Below are positions 22,933 through 30,565 of a stretch of 39,608 nucleotides of DNA, in pieces. The notes beneath the pieces are model-generated. The model saw only the letters and a program-made list of their open reading frames with translations. It searched no databases and was not told where the DNA came from. Origin of the DNA: a virus; IMG/VR virus record IMGVR_UViG_3300031643_000005, positions 1-39,608 of that record; one strand, written 5' to 3'. Position 1 is the stretch's first letter, and each line of letters begins with the position of its first letter. The position numbers were made by a program, and so were the translations under genes.

Positions 22933-24550
22933 CTGCCTCTGTGTCCGCCAAAGTGAGGGCTTGCATAATCCCTTCCTTCAGGCCCGACGGGAGCACATCA
23001 CTCTCAAAGGCGCGTTCCCCAGGCGCGCGCCCCTCTTTGATCTCCTTAGCCGCCACATGCTCCCAGCGCTTGAGTTCAGTCGCTATACCAAGCTGAGCCG
23101 CCTTTTCGGCCAGTGTAGAGGCGGTAACCGCGGACGGCGCCTCAAGTTGGGGCAAGCTCGCTATAGGTACGTCATCTCCGACGGCCGGGGTGTTCGCCTG
23201 TGGCGTTGTCACTGCTGGCGTTGCTGCCCCTGCCATGGTGGACACAAGCGAGCCTGGCGGCAAAAGTTCCAAAAGCCGGACGGGGACATCTGTGATGTCC
23301 AGGTCGCCAATCTGGGCTGGGAACCCCATTATCGGGGCCAGGCTCCGCTCGGCCCGATTCTCGTTCAGCGTCCGGTCCCTGCTGTATGCTTGATATTCCG
23401 CTATCTCAAGTGACCGGTCTTGCGGGACCACGGAAGGCGCGGCGATAACGATCCCCTCGCCGTAGAATGGCCCGACCTTGGCGGTCAGCTCATCTGCGAA
23501 ATAATCGAGCATCGGCTGGACCGTGTTACGCCCGAAAGTGATTTCTATGGCCTGCTGGGCATCACCGGAATTGCCCCCGTCCAGGAGGCCGGTCGGAACG
23601 CCGTATATCTTATCAATTTCTCCCTTGGTAAAGGCACGGCTTTCGACAAACTGCATATCCGCCATGGCCTGTTGGATCACATCTACGGAAAGACCGCCCG
23701 CCCGCGTAAAGAACAGGCGTTTGCCATTCTGAATGTCTTGTTGGATGTGCGCCGTAATGCGATCAAAGTCCACTGGCAGCATGTTTTCCGGTAAGCTCAC
23801 CACGGCGGCGGGGATAGCATTATCGTTTCGATAAAAGTCTCTTTGCCACCGACGCGCGCCCAAATCGAGGGTGATGCCGTCCATTGCCGCGCTCAGGGGT
23901 GAGAGCCCCCGCCAATAATCGAATGGGTTCGGCGTGCGAAAATGCACGACGTTCTCGCCGGGGAGGAGGAACGACTCATTGCCCACATTGTAGGCGTAGT
24001 CCACAATCGGCATGCCCGTCAGGGCACTCTTGCGCAAGGTCTCGACATTGGGCTTGCAGGCACTAGCGACCAGGGGCCATAGCTCCCTGGGCTCACCGCG
24101 ACCAGGAGCATCCGAGCTCACGAATAGGAAGGCCTCCCCGCGAAGCAAGTACCACCACGTGAGATATTGAGCGAGCAGCCCACCCGTAAATGTCCCGCCC
24201 GGCCTGGCCCAGAGCCGCTCAAAGGGATGGTTCCCCAGATCAATCAGCTCCTCGCCCTGGCGGTCCTTCACCTCCCATTTGGCAGAAGCGATTCGCCGCG
24301 AGATGAGCATCAGATCGGCATAGACCCAGGATGCACAGACAGCATTGCGATATGCCGCATCAGTGTCAACGGCATCCGATTGCCAACGCGACGCCTTGCT
24401 ATGCGCCTGCAATGGCAGGCCGTACATCCCCGCCGCCGACGTATTCGTCTTGTCGTTCTCTCGGGCCCCATAACGTACGCCGTCAATGGCATAACGCAAG
24501 ACGCGCCCCAACAGGTTCGGCTTGATGGTCACTGCGAGGCTCCCTGGCAC
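22733..24550 (-). CDS. Portal protein, HK97-type
   Basis: Starts with GTG directly after the terminase stop. Characteristic parts are RNAVCASWVYADLMLISRRIA (about 68-90), LLRGEAFLFVSSD, ENVVHFRTPNPFDYWRGLSPL and FTKGEIDKIYGVPTGLLDGG, typical of the dodecameric portal through which DNA is packaged. Residues about 485-550 (ELKRWEHVAAKEIKEGRAPGERAFES ... DTEADVRAAFQSPFF) look genuine. After codon 551 (CCC TTT TTT, near 22900) the frame turns into low-complexity R/G/S/P sequence, while the +1 frame continues plausibly as AKAVRETASGEKDPNAD, the N-terminus of the MuF frame. The last 55 residues of this 605-residue frame are therefore doubtful. Confidence 0.9.
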   Translation of the reverse strand: MPGSLAVTIKPNLLGRVLRYAIDGVRYGARENDKTNTSAAGMYGLPLQAHSKASRWQSDAVDTDAAYRNAVCASWVYADLMLISRRIASAKWEVKDRQGEELIDLGNHPFERLWARPGGTFTGGLLAQYLTWWYLLRGEAFLFVSSDAPGRGEPRELWPLVASACKPNVETLRKSALTGMPIVDYAYNVGNESFLLPGENVVHFRTPNPFDYWRGLSPLSAAMDGITLDLGARRWQRDFYRNDNAIPAAVVSLPENMLPVDFDRITAHIQQDIQNGKRLFFTRAGGLSVDVIQQAMADMQFVESRAFTKGEIDKIYGVPTGLLDGGNSGDAQQAIEITFGRNTVQPMLDYFADELTAKVGPFYGEGIVIAAPSVVPQDRSLEIAEYQAYSRDRTLNENRAERSLAPIMGFPAQIGDLDITDVPVRLLELLPPGSLVSTMAGAATPAVTTPQANTPAVGDDVPIASLPQLEAPSAVTASTLAEKAAQLGIATELKRWEHVAAKEIKEGRAPGERAFESDVLPSGLKEGIMQALTLADTEADVRAAFQSPFFRQSRPRDGERGKRPERGREGSRRDETGTDSAAVVGPTTASGSSTPGMAPGHSGAQ

Positions 24551-25750
24551 TTATATGGCTGCATAGGCAAACCCCTGCGTCTCACGGATCCCCAGGCACA
24601 CATAACGTAACGAGTCTGCAAAGTGATCATTTTGCTTTACCGGCCTATCAAGAGCCCGCCCCTGGCGATCTTGCGCCCAGGGATACGACTCCATCTCGGA
24701 TATGCCGTTTACACACGTGGGGGCGAATGTCAGTCGCGGCATCCCGTCCCCAGCGATTGCCAACCGCGACTTGACTTCTTGGATCCCATCATTCACCCGG
24801 TTATCCGCCGGGATCACGCGCAGCTCCGCCACCCGCATGGCCGCTATCAATCCCGCTGCTGACGGATCAACAAAAAACTCAGGAGCATTGTAGCGCCGGC
24901 TAATATCAGCGCAGACCTCAACAAACCGTGGTTGCAGGACTCGCCGCTCGTAGAATTCTTCGACGATGTGGATCCGTCCGTCATTGTCGAGGGCTCCGAC
25001 CAGTACGACGCCGGGATTGGTATATCCCTCGTCAACGCCGGCGACATAGCGTACCACGGGGCTTTCACCGTGCTGCTCGACCACGTGAATGGCTCTATCA
25101 AACTCATCATACACTAACCCCTCGAATGCGACAAACTTGCCCTCTAACTCCTGTTGCGCGAAGAGGCCCGTGTAGGCTGCCTCCAAGGAGCCCACAAACT
25201 CCTCGTTTAGATAGGGATTGTCGCGCGTACGTACCCGCCACGTACGCATTTCGCCCCGTCGTTCGTATACCCAGTTGCGGCCCCTCGGCGTCGTCGTGAT
25301 CCAACAATCCCCGGCCTTGCCATCGGCGCGTAACCGGGCAATGAGCACATCCCAGGCCCGGGCATTACAAAGCGCAGCCTCGTCGAGCCATGCCCAGTGG
25401 AGATTGTCGCCACGTAGGCGATCCGGATTGTCCGCTGTCCGGAACAATATCTCTGCGCCCGTGCTCATATGAGCAATCATGTCCGCACGCGCATAGTCTA
25501 CAATCCACGGCCCGCATGCCTCTTGGAACTTGCGCAGCGTCGCGTCCTGGAGCATCCGGTAGGTCGGCGCCGCGATGAGTCCGAGAGTGCCTGGCTGTGC
25601 GTGTATGAGGGCCTTGTAGGATCCGGCGGTCGTCTTGCCAGACCCTGTCCCACCGATGAAGCCAGTGAACCGCTCCGGGGCCGCCAGGAACTCCGCCTGC
25701 TTCTCGAATACCTCTATATCAGCGGATGACCCAGCCGTTGCTACTGACAC
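24551..25750 (-). CDS. terL: Terminase large subunit
   Basis: A 399-residue packaging motor. Walker A is GGTGSGKT (residues 33-40), Walker B WAWLDEA (119-125, with Asp123 and Glu124), and the coupling motif ITTTPRG is at 151-157. The RNase H-like nuclease half begins VAGVDEGYTNPG (Asp240) and has a second acidic site in FFVDPSAAG and a final DHFADSLRY near the C-terminus. The start is GTG at 25750, overlapping the upstream gene by ten bases. It cuts concatemers and pumps DNA into the prohead through the portal encoded next. Confidence 0.95.
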   Translation of the reverse strand: MSVATAGSSADIEVFEKQAEFLAAPERFTGFIGGTGSGKTTAGSYKALIHAQPGTLGLIAAPTYRMLQDATLRKFQEACGPWIVDYARADMIAHMSTGAEILFRTADNPDRLRGDNLHWAWLDEAALCNARAWDVLIARLRADGKAGDCWITTTPRGRNWVYERRGEMRTWRVRTRDNPYLNEEFVGSLEAAYTGLFAQQELEGKFVAFEGLVYDEFDRAIHVVEQHGESPVVRYVAGVDEGYTNPGVVLVGALDNDGRIHIVEEFYERRVLQPRFVEVCADISRRYNAPEFFVDPSAAGLIAAMRVAELRVIPADNRVNDGIQEVKSRLAIAGDGMPRLTFAPTCVNGISEMESYPWAQDRQGRALDRPVKQNDHFADSLRYVCLGIRETQGFAYAAI

Positions 25751-26142
25751 TTATTCACGGCCCTCCGAATAATACTCAGGAATTCAGAGACGCCCACGAT
25801 CTGATACAACTCGCCCCATCCCTCCCTGGCCGTTGTTTCGCGACCTGGCCCCCAGCGCAGCCATGCAACAGGGGATAGCTTATACACCCGTTTTTCTGCA
25901 TCAGCCTTGGCCTCTGCTATAGCCGTCTCTATGTCCACATAGAACAGGCGGCACTCCAAGGGCCATTCTGCGGGCCATTCTGCGGCGTTTCTGCACCATT
26001 GCCAAAACGATTCTTCGGGAATGCCCACTGTGCGCGCCGCGACGGCTGGCGACACCCCGTTACGAATCGCAAGCAGGAGCTTCTCTTGGCCATCCGCCCC
26101 GATTTGCTTGGGCCACCCCTCAGTGCATTCAGATTCTGCCAT
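25741..26142 (-). CDS. Terminase small subunit-like HTH protein (133 aa)
   Basis: Begins MAESECTEGWPKQIG; residues 15-50 (EKLLLAIRNGVSPAVAARTVGIPEESFWQWCRNA) form a helix-turn-helix of the type found in small terminases and related phage DNA-binding proteins. FYVDIETAIAEAKADAEKRVYK is the following amphipathic helix, and SPVAWLRWGPGRE is also typical. GGGGGGGG precedes the ATG. With terL directly downstream it is probably the DNA-recognition subunit or its partner. Confidence 0.75.
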   Translation of the reverse strand: MAESECTEGWPKQIGADGQEKLLLAIRNGVSPAVAARTVGIPEESFWQWCRNAAEWPAEWPLECRLFYVDIETAIAEAKADAEKRVYKLSPVAWLRWGPGRETTAREGWGELYQIVGVSEFLSIIRRAVNKCQ

Positions 26143-26154
26143 GCGCCCCCCCCT

Positions 26155-26496
26155 TTACTCACTCGCCTTGCGTTTGAATACAATCGTCAGCGGAGCGCCC
26201 TCGGCGCCGGTAAGCTCCTGGCGCTCAGTGTATCCCCGGTGCTTGCCAATAGTCGTCAGATAAAACTTGACGGCCCACGGCTCGCCCTGCTTGATCGTTT
26301 TGTGCAACTCGGTTTCTGCGAGATCAAGGACATTCTCGCGCTCGGCCTCATAAGCCCGACGCACGGTGGGGTGAACGTCAATGTACCGTTTAGCCGTGTG
26401 CCACTGACAACCGACCCGCCGCGCGATATCCGAGATGATACCACCGGTGCCGGGGATGACGTCGATAAATTGCCGCGCGGTATATCGCTCGCCCAT
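26155..26496 (-). CDS. Second terminase small subunit-like HTH protein (113 aa)
   Basis: RQFIDVIPGTGGIISDIARRVGCQWHTAKRYIDVHPTVRRAYEAERE is an HTH with the helical extension seen in small terminases, and KFYLTTIGKHRGYTERQELTG is a common follow-on motif in that family (GKxRGYxER). It may be the true TerS, with the following 133-aa gene as its partner, or both may act together. The start overlaps the stop of a possible 30-aa leader ORF (TAATG). The nearest promoter is about 220 bases upstream. Confidence 0.8.
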   Translation of the reverse strand: MGERYTARQFIDVIPGTGGIISDIARRVGCQWHTAKRYIDVHPTVRRAYEAERENVLDLAETELHKTIKQGEPWAVKFYLTTIGKHRGYTERQELTGAEGAPLTIVFKRKASE

Positions 26497-26588
26497 TAGC
26501 CCTTAGTCACTTTATGTAAGGCCGCCGCCACTTTCAGCGTCCGTCTCTCTCGCATCATTCGCCATCCCCAGAAACAAAACGCGACCAT
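26496..26588 (-). CDS. Possible leader peptide or small protein (30 aa)
   Basis: A short frame begins ATG at 26588 and ends TAA overlapping the next ATG (TAATG), an arrangement typical of translational coupling. The C-terminal part is basic and helical (MMRERRTLKVAAALHKVTKG). The start codon lies inside one arm of a 9-bp inverted repeat, and the nearest purine-rich site (GGGAGG) is 14 bases away, so translation is uncertain. An internal ATG-ATG pair may be the real start. Confidence 0.3.
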   Translation of the reverse strand: MVAFCFWGWRMMRERRTLKVAAALHKVTKG

Positions 26589-26626
26589 AACACCAGGGGC
26601 TTACCTCCCCCAGCCACATGGTCGCG
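26580..26626. repeat. Inverted repeat in the late-operon leader
   Basis: CGCGACCAT (26580-26588) and ATGGTCGCG (26618-26626) are perfect complements around 29 bases that include runs of G and C. It lies about 90 bases below the promoter on the transcript and could fold in the mRNA leader or bind a regulator. Confidence 0.6.
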
Positions 26627-26718
26627 CCAATTCTTCTGCCTCAGATTGGCCACAATCACAATATTGTCGCTCCGCCCGCCCTCCCAACCGCCACTGGAGC
26701 TTCCCAATTGTCAACCCC

Positions 26719-26747
26719 AGTATAACATATTATCTTGCCAATGTCAA
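26719..26747 (-). promoter_or_regulatory. Consensus sigma70-type promoter for the packaging/structural operon
   Basis: Read on the minus strand, TTGACA (26747-26742), 17 bases and TATACT (26724-26719) form a near-perfect promoter in the only long AT-rich gap of this region. It faces the small terminase genes. With the 26796-26500 leader, this explains the 309-base stretch without a confident gene. Confidence 0.8.
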
Positions 26748-26772
26748 CACTACAGACCAGTAATCTTGCCAA
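26732..26772. promoter_or_regulatory. Direct repeat ATCTTGCCAA flanking the -35 box
   Basis: ATCTTGCCAA occurs at 26732-26741 (inside the promoter spacer) and again at 26763-26772, 31 bases apart, about three helical turns. The placement suggests operator half-sites for a regulator of the late promoter; the binding protein is unknown. Confidence 0.45.
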
Positions 26773-26805
26773 AGCACCGGCAATGAAACTTGCGTTCTCA
26801 AGACA

Positions 26806-27486
26806 TTAGTGCTGCTCAGCATGCGCCAAGACCCGGGCCACATCCGTCAAGTCCACCGTCACCTGATGACCACACCTTGCGTCCATTGCCACCCAGGTCT
26901 TGTATCCGGCCATGCCGGCCCTTCGGCAAAACTCAAAATCGTGGCCGCTCACTCTGAATCCCCGTCCATCGAAACGGTCTGCAAAAGGCGCCGCCATGCT
27001 TGGGTCCTCTAACACGCGTCTATGGATCAGAAGCGCCCCCGAGCCAACCAGGTCCCAACGCAATAGCCCGGGGGCATTCAGTTTCGCTTTGTCCTGCACG
27101 AGTCGTCCTTCTGGCGAAAGGTCGAACGCCATCCACCGCAACGGCGCATCCGGATACGTTATGGGCTGCCACGCAGGGCAGAGCATCCCGATGATGTCGT
27201 AGGGCCTATCCTGTTCGCACATCTTGAGCGCATATGGTATCGGGCTCGGCGCCGCAATGTCCGCGTCTATCATGAACAATACCTCGGGCTTGTCGGGGTG
27301 CGCCAAAAACCGCGAACAGGTTCGGTTGCGATTGTCGCTTGTGGGCTTGCTGTTGGCATCGGGATCTATGAGCACTCGAAGTCTGTCGCCCCCAGTCAAC
27401 ACCCAGTGTGCTATAGCATAGGCGAGCTCGGGGCGAATCATGCCCAAGTTGAGCGGCGCCACGACCACTATCGGATGCTCACTCAT
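26806..27486 (-). CDS. Glycosyltransferase-like protein (GT-A fold)
   Basis: The ATG at 27486 overlaps the preceding stop; a GTG-rich extension upstream is rejected. The 226-residue protein has VVVAPLNLGMIRPELAYAIAHW (first Rossmann-like unit), VLFMIDADIAAPSPI carrying the DxD-type metal motif (DAD), and LVGSGALLIHRRVLEDPSM plus GHDFEFCRRAGMAGYKTWV for the acceptor half. This resembles the glycosyltransferase at 14297..15136 (SGS-LIDRRV versus SGA-LIHRRV). It is the last gene of a modification cluster with a second GT and a sulfotransferase. Substrate unknown. Confidence 0.8.
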   Translation of the reverse strand: MSEHPIVVVAPLNLGMIRPELAYAIAHWVLTGGDRLRVLIDPDANSKPTSDNRNRTCSRFLAHPDKPEVLFMIDADIAAPSPIPYALKMCEQDRPYDIIGMLCPAWQPITYPDAPLRWMAFDLSPEGRLVQDKAKLNAPGLLRWDLVGSGALLIHRRVLEDPSMAAPFADRFDGRGFRVSGHDFEFCRRAGMAGYKTWVAMDARCGHQVTVDLTDVARVLAHAEQH

Positions 27487-28093
27487 TGCCCCACCGCCCA
27501 TAGAATAACTTTCGGTCCTCTTGCCATAGGTCCATTAGTTTTGGCGCATGTGCCTCCCTATCAACCCAGACATGTGGGCACCATGCGCTCTTCCAGCCAA
27601 ACGCCCTGGCGCGATATTGATGATCCGTATCCGACGCATAGTGCCGGAATCTCTCATCCAATAAGCCGACGTCCCTAAAGACACTGCGCCGAATCAGCAC
27701 GCATCCGAAGGGGACAGCGAATATTTCCTTGATTTGGGGTGTCTCGGTTGGCCCTGTCGCTTCCATCATCCCTTCGGTGCGGCATGGCTGGCCCGGTGCG
27801 ACATAGCCCAGGCTTTCGTTCTGAGCCATAGCCCAGATCAACTCTGCGATCCAATTGGCCGTCTGTGGCTGGCAATCATCATTTGCCAATAAGATATATT
27901 CCAGTTCCTTATCGTAAACATCCGCACGTGCTCGCTGCAATGCTATCCGAATGCCTCGATTCACTGTCCTTGTATAGCGCTGACATTTCGTATCCCAGAC
28001 TACGATCTGCTCCAATATCTCCTCGTCACCCCAACGCCTTATGGCGGATTCTGGCAAGGCCGGTGTCACCATTACGACTGGCAGAACGCTCAT
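27479..28093 (-). CDS. Family 2-like glycosyltransferase
   Basis: Start ATG 28093 overlaps the sulfotransferase stop by four bases. The 204-residue protein has the GT2 landmarks: VVMVTPALPESAIRRW start, NRGIRIALQRARADVYDKEL, YILLANDDCQP (DD metal motif), FAVPFGCVLIRRSVFRDVGLLDERF and HYASDTDHQYRARAFGWKSAWCPHVWVDREAH. The last carries the usual ED-like catalytic segment as SDTDHQYRA. It is cytosolic, with no membrane segment. Together with its neighbours it probably decorates a virion protein or changes host surface sugars. Confidence 0.85.
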   Translation of the reverse strand: MSVLPVVMVTPALPESAIRRWGDEEILEQIVVWDTKCQRYTRTVNRGIRIALQRARADVYDKELEYILLANDDCQPQTANWIAELIWAMAQNESLGYVAPGQPCRTEGMMEATGPTETPQIKEIFAVPFGCVLIRRSVFRDVGLLDERFRHYASDTDHQYRARAFGWKSAWCPHVWVDREAHAPKLMDLWQEDRKLFYGRWGNE

Positions 28094-28722
28094 TGCTTTC
28101 TCCTCACATGCTGAATCGCCTCTTCGGTACAAGGAACCCCAAGCCACTCGGCGAGCCTCTCGACGCCCTGGCGTGGCTCCCCAGTGATCTCCTTATAATG
28201 CGCGACGCACACATCCGCTTCTGATTCATCAATCAGCCCGAGGCTAATCGCTGCGATGTAATGCGCCCAAAGCTCTATTGCCTCCGACTCCGGCATTTGA
28301 TTCCGCTTCGCGAGTGAGGCGCAGATTTCATTTAGAGGACGCCTAACAATAATCCATCGTGCCCCGCCCAGCAATGGCAACCAAACGTGCAGCGTTAGAG
28401 CCATGCGTGGGTCCTTAGCACCCCAGTACGCATCCTTTCCTATATCTTCTTCCCGCCGGGCGATATATTCACGCGCCCGGGAGGCCATGCCCGCGCCGCT
28501 AATCGCCCAAGGCAAGGGCGGATGCCGCCAGTCTCCACCGGCTGCCCGCAAGCCGTCCCGATTGATGGCCGTGAACTGTTTGTCCTCATAATGACCATAT
28601 GGATTGGACCAGTCTGCCGCTGTCAGGTTATGCCCCATGGGAATCCCCAGATGCGCCAATATCCCTGCCACCATGCTGGTGCCGCTGCGGTGCATGCCGA
28701 CCACAAAGACCGGTCTAGCCAT
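28090..28722 (-). CDS. Sulfotransferase
   Basis: The start ATG at 28722 has GGAGG five bases upstream. VFVVGMHRSGTSMVAGILAHLG (residues 5-26) is the P-loop-like 5'-phosphosulfate motif of PAPS-dependent sulfotransferases. WIIVRRPLNEICASL is the 3'-phosphate binding segment. The 210-residue length is near the lower end for the family. It would move sulfate from PAPS to a sugar or protein hydroxyl. Co-transcription with two glycosyltransferases (four-base overlap) suggests a sulfated glycan. A ten-codon ORF with a perfect AGGAGG (28744-28715) overlaps its start and may couple or tune translation. Confidence 0.85.
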   Translation of the reverse strand: MARPVFVVGMHRSGTSMVAGILAHLGIPMGHNLTAADWSNPYGHYEDKQFTAINRDGLRAAGGDWRHPPLPWAISGAGMASRAREYIARREEDIGKDAYWGAKDPRMALTLHVWLPLLGGARWIIVRRPLNEICASLAKRNQMPESEAIELWAHYIAAISLGLIDESEADVCVAHYKEITGEPRQGVERLAEWLGVPCTEEAIQHVRRKQ

Positions 28723-28755
28723 CACGCCCTCCACTGTCCGTCATTCGGCCGCCTC

Positions 28756-29409
28756 CTAATCCGTCGGTAGTTCGCGCTTGCGCGGGCGATAGTTTAGCAC
28801 GAAAAAACCCCGTATGCCCGCACCCGATTTGCTGTGTTGTGGTGCCTCCTCTCGGTGTGCTGGCGACAGATTCAGCGTCAGCTCCGGCGTCTCGCCCGGG
28901 TAGTTTGGGTCGTATAGCGAAATGCGCAGGCCCTGAGTCGTCTCATCAAGGACGTACCCGGTCGCCACGACCTGGTGGTTTACCGTGGGGCTGCTGACCC
29001 CGGCACCCCGGATCAACAGCAAGACCGCGGGCTCCATCTTGTCGATCCTTCGACGCACCTTGGGGAACTCGCGCATGCAGGTCCGCCGAGCCACGTCCGC
29101 ATCCTTTCGAAGCATCCATTCCAAAATGCGCATAGGCACATCGGGCCATCTGAGGGTGTCCAGTTGCCGACGCCACAGGTAGGCGTAGAGGGGGTCGCCA
29201 AAGGCGGGCTGGGTGTCCACAGTGGGAACTGAGATGTCCGCGTGAAAATAGTCCAGCGCCGCATAGCTCATCCCGCCACAGAGCCCGTAGATGATCCGTC
29301 CTATGTCGATCGGTCCGACCAGGGGCAGCTCGAAGCACAGCGAGACCTCGAAAAAGTTGGGGAAGCGGAACCCATGGACGATCGCATCGAACGATGTGTG
29401 CCTCTCCAT
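28756..29409 (-). CDS. Papain-like (C39-type) cysteine peptidase-like protein
   Basis: GGAGG lies before the ATG at 29409. In the 217-residue protein, YGLCGGMSYAALDYF (about 42-56) has the expected catalytic Cys within a G-x-C-G-G-M motif. VNHQVVATGYVLDE (about 142-155) has the expected His, and SLYDPNYPGET (about 162-172) the Asp/Asn position. This triad spacing matches papain-fold bacterial proteins. Without a signal peptide, it might act in the host cell or be delivered with the virion. It is the first gene of the modification cluster; whether it cleaves proteins is inference. Confidence 0.75.
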   Translation of the reverse strand: MERHTSFDAIVHGFRFPNFFEVSLCFELPLVGPIDIGRIIYGLCGGMSYAALDYFHADISVPTVDTQPAFGDPLYAYLWRRQLDTLRWPDVPMRILEWMLRKDADVARRTCMREFPKVRRRIDKMEPAVLLLIRGAGVSSPTVNHQVVATGYVLDETTQGLRISLYDPNYPGETPELTLNLSPAHREEAPQHSKSGAGIRGFFVLNYRPRKRELPTD

Positions 29410-29464
29410 CGCGCTTTACCTCCTGTTGCGGGGAACGCCATGGGCAATATATCGTCTTTCATCA

Positions 29465-29920
29465 TCACCCCCCCAATCCCTTTACAAGGCTGGCCACGCG
29501 CTCCGGATCCAGCTCCGCCAGAGCGATCCAGAACTGGCCATCCGCTGCAAGCTCCGCGTCCTCTCCGAGGCCAAAGAACTCTCGGTCCGCCGCTGCACGG
29601 GCGGAGGCAATGACCGCCCCCGCCAACCGCTGAACAGGATCAACGTCAGCGGTTAGGTTCTGGATCCGCGCCGCCATCCCCTTCACGTTACCACCTTGCC
29701 CGTCCCACCAAGCAGAGATGGCCCTGGTGCGCCTCGGCCCCCACGAGATCAAGCCTTCTTTGACAGTCGGCATCCCCACATGATTGGTTCTATGGCGCCG
29801 CAAGGATTCCTTGGGAAGGCCATACCGCTGAGCCAACTTGTATGGCGTAACGCCCTCGCGCAATGCCTTGTCGATGGCTTCGCGGTCCGGATGCTCACAA
29901 ACGCTACACGATTTAGCCAC
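29465..29920 (-). CDS. HTH DNA-binding protein with N-terminal Cys pair
   Basis: The 151-residue protein starts SCSVCEHPDREAIDKALREG and continues VTPYKLAQRYGLPKESLRRHRTNHV. This motif set (C-x2-C-x-HP, then HTH, then a His-rich end) is common in phage-encoded DNA-binding proteins. The C-terminal half is helical (LAGAVIASARAAADREFFGLG). The start is probably GTG at 29920, with GAGGAGG 15 bases upstream. It could be a regulator or a terminase-like recognition protein. It follows the pentanucleotide array. Confidence 0.75.
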   Translation of the reverse strand: MAKSCSVCEHPDREAIDKALREGVTPYKLAQRYGLPKESLRRHRTNHVGMPTVKEGLISWGPRRTRAISAWWDGQGGNVKGMAARIQNLTADVDPVQRLAGAVIASARAAADREFFGLGEDAELAADGQFWIALAELDPERVASLVKGLGG

Positions 29921-29975
29921 TGGGATTCCGTCGGCCTCCTCTCACATTTTAGGGCCTGTTTCCGCCACTCGTCAA

Positions 29976-30565
29976 CGTTGCCATCGCTGTGCCTATGCTG
30001 GGCTGCGCGTCGCCCCGCAGCGCCTCGCCCTTGCTGTGCTGCGCGCTGCTGCGCCGTGCCCCGCCTTTGCTGTGCCGCGCGCTGCAGCGCCCCGCCACGC
30101 CTTTGCTGTGCCACGCATTGCCGCGCTGTGCCCTTGCTGTGCTGCGCGCTGCTCCGCCGTGCCCCGCCTTTGCTTTGCTCGGCACCGCGGCGCAACGCCG
30201 CGCTTGGCCTTTGCTGCGCTTGGCTCTGCGTTGCCATTGCTGTGCCCTTGCTGTGCTGTGCCCAGCCGCGCCCAGCCCCGCCCCGCCTTTGCTATGCCGC
30301 GCCCAGCCCCGCCACGCGCTGCCTTTGCTTTGCCCTGCCTCGCTTTGCTCCGCACCGCGCAGCCGCGCCCCGCCTTTGCTGTGCCTTTGCTTTGCTCGGC
30401 ACCGCGGCGCATCGCCGCGCTGCGCCCCGCCTTTGCTGTGCGACGCATCGCCGTGCGTCGCCCTTGCTGTGCTGCGCGCTGCTCCGCGCTGCAGCGCGTC
30501 GCCCGGCCACGCCTTTGCTGTGCAGCGCGTCGCCGCGGCGACGCGCTGCATTGCATCGCTATCGC
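29976..30565. repeat. Pentanucleotide-phased array, (NNNGC)n on the plus strand
   Basis: On the plus strand GC recurs every five bases for about 590 bases (for example TGTGC TGCGC GCTGC TGCGC CGTGC CCCGC). About every 2-10 units one extra C precedes a unit of type TTTGC, CTTGC or ATTGC. The other three positions vary widely, so this is not a simple microsatellite. All six frames are largely open, because TA is rare, and give five-residue-periodic A/Q/R/K or A/C/P/L peptides. No frame is a convincing gene. This stretch accounts for the gap between the genes at 29920 and 30559. Confidence 0.9.
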
